From: Desulfurococcales archaeon
GTDB taxonomy: Archaea; Thermoproteota; Thermoprotei_A; Sulfolobales; AG1
Reading direction: 5' to 3'
NCBI GenBank assembly: GCA_026990885.1
Contig: JALXCO010000291.1
Location: forward strand, 1 to 10,011
DNA length: 10,011 nucleotides
Below, piece by piece: positions 1-6,128 of this stretch (positions are counted from its first letter, which is position 1; each line of letters begins with the position of its first letter). The position numbers and the translations under genes were made by a program. Below the pieces are notes generated by a model, which was given only the letters and a program-made list of their open reading frames with translations, was not told where the DNA came from and did no database searches.

Positions 1-510
1 GCCTTTACCTATGATCCGCTGAAGGATAATTAGCAGGGGAGTTATCCCGGCACCAAGCACACCCTTTATGAATCCAGCTATAGCTCCAGACGATACCGAG
101 TATAGGTATCTAGCGCCAGCACTCGGCCAGGGGTCCCTCTCCACGGAGAAAAGATTAACCCCGGCGGCCGCCACAAGCAGGCCCCCGGTGTATAGTGTTC
201 TGTATGCATCATCCATATACACCCCCACGAGCTGTGCTGATGATATAGCTGCTATGGAGGCTAAACCGATCGATACGCTCTCGCCTAGAGACGCTCTGGG
301 GTTCCTTATTCTTGGGAGCCTGAAGCCGGCTCCAGCTACTGCAGCTATAAGCTGTGTCGATAGTATTATGGGCATGTACTCAGCTATACCCCTGCCCGAG
401 TAAGCCAGGAGGAGCATTAGTACCCCTGCATAGGCCAGGCCGAACCATGTGTAGAGGATCGATGCTACGAGGATGTAGATGGATAATGTAGCGATCTCTA
501 GATCTAGAAT
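1..510 (-). CDS. TauE/SafE-family membrane permease (3' end beyond window)
   Basis: This is an integral membrane protein of the TauE/SafE family (COG0730), whose members move sulfite, sulfonates, sulfoacetate or other small anions across the membrane. The open frame runs from the left edge up to base 555. Read from the ATT at 508-510 it gives 170 residues with about five hydrophobic segments (roughly 8-37, 45-64, 78-98, 104-121, 133-165). The family shows in two repeated half-motifs: the first around residues 24-58 (GLAYAGVLMLLLAYSG, then a QLIAAVAG helix) and the second at 146-161 (GFIKGVLGAGITPLLI). Members usually have about 250 residues, so roughly the last third is outside the window. 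It lies 23 bases downstream of cysC on the same strand, which suggests transport of a sulfur compound linked to sulfate activation; the substrate is inferred. No ATG, GTG or TTG occurs in frame before the internal ATG at 415-417, which would remove most of the first helix. The start is therefore uncertain (see findings). Confidence 0.8.
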   Translation of the reverse strand, partial: MLDLEIATLSIYILVASILYTWFGLAYAGVLMLLLAYSGRGIAEYMPIILSTQLIAAVAGAGFRLPRIRNPRASLGESVSIGLASIAAISSAQLVGVYMDDAYRTLYTGGLLVAAAGVNLFSVERDPWPSAGARYLYSVSSGAIAGFIKGVLGAGITPLLIILQRIIGKG

Positions 511-521
511 CTCGATACACC
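508..521 (-). promoter_or_regulatory. Candidate ribosome binding site and ATT start of the permease
   Basis: On the minus strand a GGTG (518-521) is followed by seven bases and then ATT (508-510) in the permease frame. GGTG matches the archaeal anti-Shine-Dalgarno sequence, and the spacing resembles that of sat (GGTG, eight bases, ATG). Initiation here would give an N-terminus of (I/M)LDLEIATLSIYIL, leading directly into the first membrane helix. ATT initiation is rare, so a frameshift or sequence error remains an alternative. Confidence 0.35.
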
Positions 522-533
522 ATTGCTCTGGAT

Positions 534-1106
534 CTATCGATCCTCCAGGTAACCCCTAGAGGACAGGTACTCAAGTATAGACGACACGCAGGAGTCCGCA
601 TCAAGCTTCTCTGTATCGACAACTATCTCCGGGTTCTCAGGCTCCTCATAGGGATCGCTAACCCCGGTGAAGTTGCTGATCTCCCCCCTAAGAGCCTTGG
701 CGTATAGCCCCTTGGGGTCCCGCCTAATACACTCCTCCAGGCTGCATCGCACATAGACCTCTAGGAAGGGGACCTCCCCAGAAACTATATCTCTAACCTC
801 CCTCCTAACATCCCTGTAGGGCGAGACGAAGCTGCACACAACAACTATCCCGTTTCTAGCCAGAATCCTAGCTATCCACGCAACCCTCAGCAGGTGTAGC
901 CTCCTCTGATCCCTAGTGAACCCGGCCTCGGGATTAATGGTCTTCCTAACCCAGTCCCCATCGAGAATCTCAGCCCTAATCCCGTACCTCTCTCTCAAAG
1001 CCTCAACAAGCCTGCGGGCTATAGTTGTCTTACCGCTCCCCGGTAGCCCGGTGAGCCAGACCACAACCCCTCTATTCAGGCATCTCAAGCCGTCCAACAC
1101 GATCAC
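534..1106 (-). CDS. cysC: Adenylylsulfate (APS) kinase
   Basis: This cytosolic enzyme phosphorylates adenylylsulfate with ATP to form PAPS, the second step of sulfate activation. It has 190 residues, a normal length for stand-alone APS kinase. Visible motifs are the Walker A loop GLPGSGKTT (residues 20-28), the LDGDWVR segment (48-54) that matches the family's LDGDNVR, FTRDQRR (63-69), SFVSPYR (92-98) with the conserved serine region, and the substrate loop around KGLYAKALRGE (132-142) through FTGVSDPYEEP (146-156). The start is GTG at 1104-1106, which overlaps the sat stop codon as GTGA and so implies translational coupling with the upstream gene. The substrate, APS, is the product of sat. 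No PAPS reductase or sulfotransferase is in the window, so the fate of the PAPS is unknown. The permease follows 23 bases downstream. Confidence 0.95.
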   Translation of the reverse strand: MIVLDGLRCLNRGVVVWLTGLPGSGKTTIARRLVEALRERYGIRAEILDGDWVRKTINPEAGFTRDQRRLHLLRVAWIARILARNGIVVVCSFVSPYRDVRREVRDIVSGEVPFLEVYVRCSLEECIRRDPKGLYAKALRGEISNFTGVSDPYEEPENPEIVVDTEKLDADSCVSSILEYLSSRGYLEDR

Positions 1107-2251
1107 TCCACAAACGGCTTTCTAAAGCTTATAATCCTATCCGCAACCTCTGGGCGCATCATCTCGCTGGGGGGCCTCTCCCCCCTGGAGAGCATCTCCC
1201 TTATCTTTGTCCCGCTTATCCTAACCCTAAACTCCTCCTCGTGCGGACAGATCTTCTCGTTCACCATTCCACCACATTTCCTGCAGTAGAACGCCTCCCT
1301 TATGAACAGCGGTGTGATCCCTAGGTCTGGGAACTCCTCAAAGATCTCCCAAGCCTCATAGGGCGAGTAGAAGTCCCCCACACCGGCGTGGTCCCTCCCA
1401 ACTATAAAGTGTGTACACCCAAAGTTCTTCCTCACTATAGCGTGGTGCACAGCCTCCCTGGGGCCGGCATACCTCATATTCATCTTTAGCCCGGCCAGAA
1501 CAGCTGACTTCCTCGGGTAGTAGTGCTCTATAAGCACCTTGTAGGCCTCGAATATAACCTCGTCCCTATAGTCCCCCTTCTTCTTCCACCCGATCAGAGG
1601 GTTTATGAATAGGCCATCAACAAACACCAGAGCCGACTTCTGCACATACTCATGCCCCATATGCGGAACATTCCTAGTTTGGAACCCAACAATGGTTCTC
1701 CACCTAAGCTCGCTGAAAAGCACCCTCGTCTCGTCTGGCCAGAGAATATATCTCTCCAGGCCCGTCTCGACCTCACCCACAAGCTCCACGGGACCACCGA
1801 GAAGGAACTCGCCCATAGACCTTACCTTAGCCACCCCCGGATGCTCCGGGCTCTTCGTGCCGAACACGCTCTCAACATACTTGTACTTGTCCCACTGGTA
1901 GAGGTCCTCAACCCTCATTATGGCTAGAGGAACATTATTGTACCACAGAGCTATCTCGTCGCCCATAGATATCTTCCTAGCCCTCTCCCTGTCCACATCG
2001 AGCACTATAGGAATCGTCCACGGCACATCGTTGGTTAGCCTCATATAGTTGAGTATACTTAGAAAGTCGTCCTCAACAACAAAACCCTCCAGAGGGCTGA
2101 AAACACCCCTGCCGAGGTCCTCTGTATCGATCGCCTGCTCATAGGTTAGGTCTAGACTATACATCTCGGTGGTTTCCAGAACAAGCCTCTCCCTCCTCCT
2201 GCCTGTGGCAACCCTCTTAACCAGCCTTCCTCCATGGGGTCTTGAGACCAT
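1103..2251 (-). CDS. sat: Sulfate adenylyltransferase (ATP sulfurylase)
   Basis: This enzyme catalyses sulfate + ATP to adenylylsulfate (APS) + pyrophosphate, the entry step of sulfate activation. The 382 residues are a usual length for the monofunctional archaeal/bacterial type. The N-terminal PHGGRLVKR (5-13) is characteristic and supports the ATG at 2249-2251. Further motifs are the nucleotide-binding QTRNxxHxxH (191-200), GRDHAGVG (285-292), and RISGTKIR (344-351) followed by RPEVA near the C-terminus. A cluster of C323, C326, C335 and H337 fits the structural zinc site known in related enzymes. A GGTG sits eight bases before the ATG. The gene lies between an RHH regulator (15-base gap) and cysC (GTGA overlap). 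Sat can also run in reverse in dissimilatory sulfur metabolism, but pairing with APS kinase and the absence of AprAB nearby favour the PAPS-forming direction. No APS kinase domain is fused to the C-terminus. Confidence 0.96.
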   Translation of the reverse strand: MVSRPHGGRLVKRVATGRRRERLVLETTEMYSLDLTYEQAIDTEDLGRGVFSPLEGFVVEDDFLSILNYMRLTNDVPWTIPIVLDVDRERARKISMGDEIALWYNNVPLAIMRVEDLYQWDKYKYVESVFGTKSPEHPGVAKVRSMGEFLLGGPVELVGEVETGLERYILWPDETRVLFSELRWRTIVGFQTRNVPHMGHEYVQKSALVFVDGLFINPLIGWKKKGDYRDEVIFEAYKVLIEHYYPRKSAVLAGLKMNMRYAGPREAVHHAIVRKNFGCTHFIVGRDHAGVGDFYSPYEAWEIFEEFPDLGITPLFIREAFYCRKCGGMVNEKICPHEEEFRVRISGTKIREMLSRGERPPSEMMRPEVADRIISFRKPFVE

Positions 2252-2266
2252 TGCCGATCCACCAGC

Positions 2267-2491
2267 CTAGAGGTAGCCCAGCTTCTTGAGCTTCTCTATA
2301 ATCCTCCTCCTATCCTCCTCGGTGAAAGGCTCAACGGTCTTCGACTGCTCGTGCTCGGCAACGATCTCTCTCAGAACATACGTTACATACTGCGACACGC
2401 TCGTGAACCCTGTATCCTTGATGAGCTCCTTGATCCTGTTGTAGAGTGTCGTGGGGATCGACACCGTGGTGTAGCCCTTATCCCTGCCCAT
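2267..2491 (-). CDS. Ribbon-helix-helix (CopG/Arc-type) DNA-binding protein
   Basis: This small protein of 74 residues is a probable transcription factor. An N-terminal beta strand with alternating side chains (TTVSI, 8-12) is followed by a first helix (about 15-28) and a second helix (about 31-46) joined by a GFTSVSQYV turn. That is the ribbon-helix-helix fold, in which dimers insert a two-stranded sheet into the DNA major groove. The C-terminal tail, PFTEEDRRRIIEKLKKLGYL (55-74), is a charged helix ending in LGYL. Such tails recur in archaeal RHH proteins; their role is not known to me. The start is ATG at 2489-2491. The gene is the first of the sat-cysC-permease operon, 15 bases before sat, and sits beside a phased TAATTA array. 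I infer that it autoregulates and controls sulfate activation. No toxin partner is adjacent, so an antitoxin role is unlikely. Confidence 0.88.
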   Translation of the reverse strand: MGRDKGYTTVSIPTTLYNRIKELIKDTGFTSVSQYVTYVLREIVAEHEQSKTVEPFTEEDRRRIIEKLKKLGYL

Positions 2492-2522
2492 AGATGTATA
2501 CCCCTAACAGTTCTCTACAAAG

Positions 2523-2572
2523 GTAATTAAATATAATTAGTATTGTAGATCGTTAATTACATCTAATTATAT
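2523..2572. promoter_or_regulatory. Phased TAATTA array, candidate RHH operator
   Basis: TAATTA occurs at 2524-2529, 2534-2539, 2554-2559 and 2564-2569, that is at 10, 20 and 10 base intervals on one helical face. The flanking bases make two interleaved inverted repeats. GTAATTAA (2523-2530) is the exact reverse complement of TTAATTAC (2553-2560). ATATAATTAG (2531-2540) is the exact reverse complement of CTAATTATAT (2563-2572). RHH proteins bind short repeated sites cooperatively, and one is encoded 32 bases away. The array overlaps the probable promoter of the RHH-sat-cysC operon. The binding protein is inferred. Confidence 0.6.
2527..2536 (-). promoter_or_regulatory. Probable TATA box of the RHH-sat-cysC operon
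   Basis: The minus strand reads TTATATTTAA here, an archaeal TATA-like element. Transcription starting about 25 bases downstream would leave a leader of roughly 15 bases before the ATG at 2491. That leader would include a GGGGT that could act as a weak ribosome binding site. The box lies inside the TAATTA array, so a protein bound there would block TBP. Confidence 0.45.
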
Positions 2573-2614
2573 ATGGGGTTGGACACTACACTAATTTATT
2601 TGGGGATAATACTG

Positions 2615-2623
2615 TATTTATTA
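2615..2623 (+). promoter_or_regulatory. Probable TATA box of the radical SAM gene
   Basis: TATTTATTA is centred about 28 bases before the ATG at 2647, the spacing expected for a leaderless archaeal transcript. No Shine-Dalgarno match precedes that ATG (the adjacent bases are CGTCCCGACACA), which agrees with leaderless initiation. Confidence 0.45.
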
Positions 2624-2646
2624 GAGATCTCAGGCGTCCCGACACA

Positions 2647-3522
2647 ATGAACCCCAAGACGGTTATCGAGATCAAGGCTAGGAGAGCCCTAACGGTCTCC
2701 AGGCTACATGATCTAGACTATAGCCTAAACCCCTACCTAGGATGCTCCATGGGATGCATATACTGCTACGCTCCATCATTCACAAACAATGATCTAGCGT
2801 CAAGAAGGTGGGGAGAGGTTGTTTTGGTTAAGATTAATCTGCTTGAGCTCCTATCTAGAGAGGTGGCTAGGCTTAGAAGGGGTGTTGTTGGTGTATCTAT
2901 AATCACCGATCCATACATGCCTATAGAGGGTAGATACAGGTTAGCCAGGAGGGGGATAGAGATTCTCCTGTCGAGAGGCTTCAGGGTTTCTATCCATACG
3001 AAATCCCCGCTTGTATTGAGGGACCTCGACATCCTGGGGAGGCATCTAGAGATGGTTGATGTAGGGATAACCATCACGACCCTAGATAGGTCTCTCGCAA
3101 GGGTTCTGGAGCCCGGGGCGCCACACCCCAGGGCTAGGCTGGAGACTGGCAGGAGGGTTGCTGAAGCCGGTATCGAGGCATGGTTCTTTATTGGCCCAAT
3201 TATTCCCGGGGTTAATGATTCTGCTGAGCACTTTATCGATACTGTTGAGTACTCTGCCCTGTATGGGATCGAGGTGTACTACAGCAGGTTTAATCCTTAT
3301 CCTGTATCGATCGAGATGATGTCGGGATCGCTCGATCCAAGCGATCTGGCCAGAATCAGAACACTGTCTAGGAGTTCGGCGTGGTGGAGGAGTACTAGGT
3401 CGGTTATAGAGAGCCTATGCAGAAGATACGGGGCGAGATGCAGAGAATGGTCTAAGGAGCCGGGAGACAGAGGTAAAGGCTATAGAGCTGGCGGGCTGGA
3501 TAGATACCTAATAAGCCGCTGA
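2647..3522 (+). CDS. Radical SAM protein, SplB-like (COG1533)
   Basis: This is a radical S-adenosylmethionine enzyme of 291 residues. The iron-sulfur motif GCSMGCIYCYAPS gives C33, C37 and C40, the CxxxCxxC that ligates the 4Fe-4S cluster which cleaves SAM. Other segments match the COG1533 group often labelled DNA repair photolyase: SRLHDLDYSLNPYLGC (18-33), TDPYMPIE (87-94), TKSPLVLRD (118-126), LEPGAPHPRARLE (154-166) and PIIPGVND (184-191). The label derives from distant similarity to bacterial spore photoproduct lyase. Archaea make no spores, so the true substrate is unknown, and nucleic-acid repair or modification is only a guess. The gene is transcribed divergently from the sulfate operon across a shared 155-base region. 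A separate TATA-like box precedes the ABC ATPase gene that follows, so the two need not be one operon. Confidence 0.9.
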   Translation: MNPKTVIEIKARRALTVSRLHDLDYSLNPYLGCSMGCIYCYAPSFTNNDLASRRWGEVVLVKINLLELLSREVARLRRGVVGVSIITDPYMPIEGRYRLARRGIEILLSRGFRVSIHTKSPLVLRDLDILGRHLEMVDVGITITTLDRSLARVLEPGAPHPRARLETGRRVAEAGIEAWFFIGPIIPGVNDSAEHFIDTVEYSALYGIEVYYSRFNPYPVSIEMMSGSLDPSDLARIRTLSRSSAWWRSTRSVIESLCRRYGARCREWSKEPGDRGKGYRAGGLDRYLISR

Positions 3523-3530
3523 ACGCTAAT

Positions 3531-3538
3531 AATTATAT
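3531..3538 (+). promoter_or_regulatory. Possible TATA box of the ABC ATPase gene
   Basis: AATTATAT lies in the 56-base gap after the radical SAM gene, about 45 bases before the ATG at 3579. It would predict a short leader of roughly 18 bases carrying GAGTG, a weak ribosome binding site. If used, it makes the ABC gene independent of the radical SAM gene. Confidence 0.35.
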
Positions 3539-3578
3539 GGCCATTGAAGCCCCATAGCCCGGGGAAGAGTGCCCGAAA

Positions 3579-4676
3579 ATGACCAGGGTAGAGGTTAGGG
3601 GGGTATCAAAGAGCTTCGATAGGGTGGAGGCTCTAAGGGGTATAGACCTCGATATAAGGTCGGGAGAACTGTTCTCAATACTGGGGCCGTCAGGTTGCGG
3701 AAAGACAACCCTGCTCAGAATTATAGCTGGCCTGGAGGTCCCCGATAGTGGGAGAATATTTTTCGATGGGGAGGACGTAACGGAGAAAAAGCCGTTCGAG
3801 AGAAACGCCGCCATGGTTTTCCAGAACTATGCTCTCTGGCCCCACATGAGTGTGTATGAGAACATAGCCTTTGGCTTGAGAGCCAGGAAGGTGCCTGAGC
3901 ACGAGATCAGGAGGAGGGTTAGAGAGGTGATCGAGCTCGTTAGGCTTGAGGGCCTAGAGGATCGCCTACCCCTCCAGCTGAGCGGCGGGCAACAGCAGAG
4001 GGTTGCCCTCGCCAGAGCCCTGGTGGTTGAGCCAAGGGTTCTCCTGCTTGATGAGCCCCTGTCTAATCTAGATGCATCCCTCAGGATCGAGATGAGGGAG
4101 GAGATCAAGAGGATCCAGAGGGTTCTAGGGATCACAACCATCTACGTTACCCATGACCAGGGTGAGGCTCTAGGGATAAGCGATCGCATAGCCGTGATGA
4201 GGGCTGGAGAGATCATCCAGGTGGGTGAGCCTGCGGAGCTATACTATAACCCGAGAAACGTTTTCGTGGCTAGATTCCTGGGAAGGGGAAACGTGCTCTA
4301 TGGGAGGGCCATAGAGATCGATGGCAAATACATTAAGGTAAGCCTCGAGGAGAGCGGTATAGATGTAGCGGTTCTCGGGGTCCCCACCAGGGGTGGTGGT
4401 GCTAGGGTAAACCCTGGGGATAGGGTTGCTGTCCTTATAAGACCTGAAAACCTCTCTATCGCTAAGCCTAGAGATCCTGGGAGACACAACGTTTTTCGGG
4501 GTAGGATAGATCTTGTGATGTTCTCCGGGGATAGATACGAGGTAACGGTGGATATTGGTGGGGTTAAGCTAACCCTATACACTCAGGATACGGGATCTGT
4601 ATTGAATAGGGATAGTCTAGAGATCTATAGCGATCCAGATAGAACAAAGATCATACCTGTAGACAGATCGGTTTAG
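3579..4676 (+). CDS. ABC transporter ATP-binding protein (MalK/FbpC/PotA type, with TOBE domain)
   Basis: This 365-residue protein is the cytoplasmic ATPase subunit of an ABC importer. The nucleotide-binding domain spans about 1-235. It contains Walker A GPSGCGKTT (36-44), the Q-loop glutamine in VFQNYALWPHMSVYENIAFGL (Q82), signature LSGGQQQR (134-141), Walker B VLLLDEP (154-160) and the switch histidine in YVTHDQGEAL (H192). All catalytic elements are intact. Residues about 236-355 form the C-terminal beta-rich region typical of TOBE/MOP domains (RPENL at 288-292). That architecture fits uptake systems for sugars, iron(III), polyamines, thiamine or phosphonates, and the substrate cannot be read from this subunit. 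No permease or substrate-binding protein adjoins it: upstream is the radical SAM gene and downstream a 190-base gap. It probably works with membrane subunits encoded elsewhere and may serve several of them. Confidence 0.93.
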   Translation: MTRVEVRGVSKSFDRVEALRGIDLDIRSGELFSILGPSGCGKTTLLRIIAGLEVPDSGRIFFDGEDVTEKKPFERNAAMVFQNYALWPHMSVYENIAFGLRARKVPEHEIRRRVREVIELVRLEGLEDRLPLQLSGGQQQRVALARALVVEPRVLLLDEPLSNLDASLRIEMREEIKRIQRVLGITTIYVTHDQGEALGISDRIAVMRAGEIIQVGEPAELYYNPRNVFVARFLGRGNVLYGRAIEIDGKYIKVSLEESGIDVAVLGVPTRGGGARVNPGDRVAVLIRPENLSIAKPRDPGRHNVFRGRIDLVMFSGDRYEVTVDIGGVKLTLYTQDTGSVLNRDSLEIYSDPDRTKIIPVDRSV

Positions 4677-4869
4677 GACATCCATACCCACCACATACTC
4701 TACCTTCTACACCATCACTATACAGCCGTGCAAGGTGGCCCCCACATAGTTAGGTAAGCCTGCACTCAGATTGCCCTAGAGAAGCTAGATAGGGCTAGAC
4801 CTTGTTTTAGCCATGTTTAATGCTCTAGATTAATAGATTTTAACCCACATCTATCTCGGTGGGTTCGTG
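4677..4869. other. Intergenic region before the creatininase-family gene
   Basis: I find no open frame or recognisable RNA gene here. GTGCAAGG (4727-4734 region) and CCTGCAC (4762-4768 region) could pair with one bulged base, and GTGG-CCC-CCAC nests inside, making a modest possible hairpin. Towards the next gene, GATTTTAA (about 4836-4843) is a TATA-like element. GGTG at 4858-4861 lies eight bases before the ATG at 4870 and is the probable ribosome binding site. If that TATA element is used, the start of transcription would fall close to or beyond the GGTG, so the two signals are not fully compatible. The upstream TTTAA near 4816-4820 is an alternative. Confidence 0.4.
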
Positions 4870-5616
4870 ATGAGCTATATATATCTAGGCAACCTATCCT
4901 GGGTCGAGGCTAGAGAGGTTATTAGAGGCCTCGACTTCGTGATCCTCCCCACAGGGAGCTTCGAGCAGCATGGCCCCCATCTCCCCCTGCTCACCGACTC
5001 GATTAGGGCCGAGGAGATCTCTAGGAGGCTGGCTGAGAAGGCAGGGGAGGTTGGATTGAATGTTGGCTTGCTTCCCACACTAAAGTATGGCGTCTCCGAG
5101 CACCACATGAATTTCCCTGGAACCATAACTATCAGGCCAGAGATCTATATAGGGTTCATCGAGGATATAGGGGCCAGCCTAGCCAGACACGGTGTCCGCA
5201 GGCTTGCCATAGTTAATTTCCATGGCGGGAACAACTCCCCCCTGCAGGTTGCGTCCTCGATAATCAGGTCTAGGCACGGGTTGAGAACCTATATTATTCC
5301 GTGGACCAGGTATGCTAGGGAATATATCGTTGAGTACCTCAAGCCCCACGAGTCCTGGGGGCATGCGTGTGAGCATGAGACAAGCATGATTATGGCTCTG
5401 GCCCCTGACCTGGTTAAGAGGGATAAGATCGCTAGGCCCAACCTGGCTAAGAGGCCCGAGATCGATACATTCCTATACTTCAACGAGTTCACAGATACAG
5501 GCGGCTTGGGGGATCCTTTGAGGGCGGATCCCGAGAAAGCCAAGATCATTATCGATAAAGCCAACGAGAAGATAGCTAAGCTCATGCTCGAGATAGCTAG
5601 ATCGGATCGGTGGTAG
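4870..5616 (+). CDS. Creatininase-family amidohydrolase
   Basis: This is a metal-dependent amidohydrolase of the creatininase fold (COG1402), 248 residues and of normal length. Counting from the ATG at 4870, the first metal-site motif GSFEQHGPHLPLLTD (29-43) supplies E32, H34 and D43. The NFHGGNN segment (116-122) supplies H118, and GHACEHETSMIMAL (164-177) supplies E168 and E170, matching the family's HAGExETS motif. A GTG three bases upstream (4867) is also possible, but GGTG at 4858 is better spaced for the ATG. Known members include creatininase and the archaeal ArfB deformylase, which acts in riboflavin/F420 precursor synthesis, and MftE peptidase-type proteins. In an archaeon an ArfB-like role is the most attractive guess, but nothing adjacent belongs to flavin or F420 synthesis. 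A two-CBS-domain gene converges on it, 38 bases away. Confidence 0.88.
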   Translation: MSYIYLGNLSWVEAREVIRGLDFVILPTGSFEQHGPHLPLLTDSIRAEEISRRLAEKAGEVGLNVGLLPTLKYGVSEHHMNFPGTITIRPEIYIGFIEDIGASLARHGVRRLAIVNFHGGNNSPLQVASSIIRSRHGLRTYIIPWTRYAREYIVEYLKPHESWGHACEHETSMIMALAPDLVKRDKIARPNLAKRPEIDTFLYFNEFTDTGGLGDPLRADPEKAKIIIDKANEKIAKLMLEIARSDRW

Positions 5617-5654
5617 CCCCCAACAGCTAAAGCGAGAGGAGCTCACAAATGAAG

Positions 5655-6083
5655 CTAGTTAGTTTCCCTGCCGCACTCCCTCATCGCGTAGCTAAGTAGG
5701 TCTAGGAGCCTTACTATACCGATGATCTTGCTGTCCCTGACCACGAGAACATAGTCCTTACCCCTGGAAACCATCTTCTCGAATGCGCTGTAGATTGATT
5801 CGTTGTGCTCGACGTATAGGGGTTCCTTATCTAGGTAATCAACTACCAGCCTCTCTAGACATAGATCGTCTATAGCCACACACTTGAATATGGTGCTGTG
5901 GGTGAGCACCCCATAGATCTTGTTCTCGTGATCTATAGCCAGCATGTGTTTAACGCCTAGCTTATCCATAACCAGGGTTGCCTCCCTTATGGTTAGGTAG
6001 ATCGATAGGGTCGGTTCATCCCTCCTAATTAACGAGTCTATAGTGTATTTCTTCATGCATTCACATTGGTTTAAAATATTCAC
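5655..6083 (-). CDS. Two-CBS-domain protein
   Basis: This stand-alone CBS-pair protein has 142 residues. CBS domains fold as a Bateman module that binds adenosine nucleotides, SAM or similar ligands and acts as a sensor or regulator. The first domain spans about 13-70 and ends in IYGVLTHSTIF (56-66). The second spans about 77-135 and ends in KIIGIVRLLDLL (119-130). There is no catalytic or DNA-binding domain and no signal peptide. The start shown is GTG at 6081-6083, preceded by GTGATGA about five bases upstream. The ATG of residue 10 (6054-6056) is an alternative, and it would place the protein start directly before the first CBS strand. The first nine residues (with two cysteines) look unlike typical family members, so the shorter form may be right. 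Its regulatory target is unknown. The promoter region carries a 16-base perfect palindrome. Confidence 0.85.
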   Translation of the reverse strand: MNILNQCECMKKYTIDSLIRRDEPTLSIYLTIREATLVMDKLGVKHMLAIDHENKIYGVLTHSTIFKCVAIDDLCLERLVVDYLDKEPLYVEHNESIYSAFEKMVSRGKDYVLVVRDSKIIGIVRLLDLLSYAMRECGRETN

Positions 6084-6128
6084 TACTCATCACTCAAACA
6101 TTTTTCACTATGTTATTTCAGATGTAGG

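Noticed and set aside
68..403. Open frame of 111 codons on the plus strand
   Set aside because: It is antisense to the TauE/SafE reading frame, which has clear membrane helices and family motifs; this frame shows no recognisable domain.
1605..1927. Two plus-strand frames inside sat
   Set aside because: Both are antisense to conserved sat motifs such as QTRNxxHxxH and have no family features.
2267..2491. RHH protein as an antitoxin of a toxin-antitoxin pair
   Set aside because: No RelE, MazF or PIN-like small gene adjoins it; its neighbours are sat and the divergent radical SAM gene.
4867..4873. GTGATGA resembling a C box of a C/D guide RNA
   Set aside because: It is the start region of the creatininase-family gene, and I see no D box or C'/D' partner at proper distance. 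A similar GTGATGA near 6087-6093 is likewise a translation start context.
6061..6090. Nine-residue open frame (ATG to TGA) on the minus strand before the CBS gene
   Set aside because: It overlaps the proposed CBS start, has no recognisable attenuator-like codon content, and is short enough to be chance.
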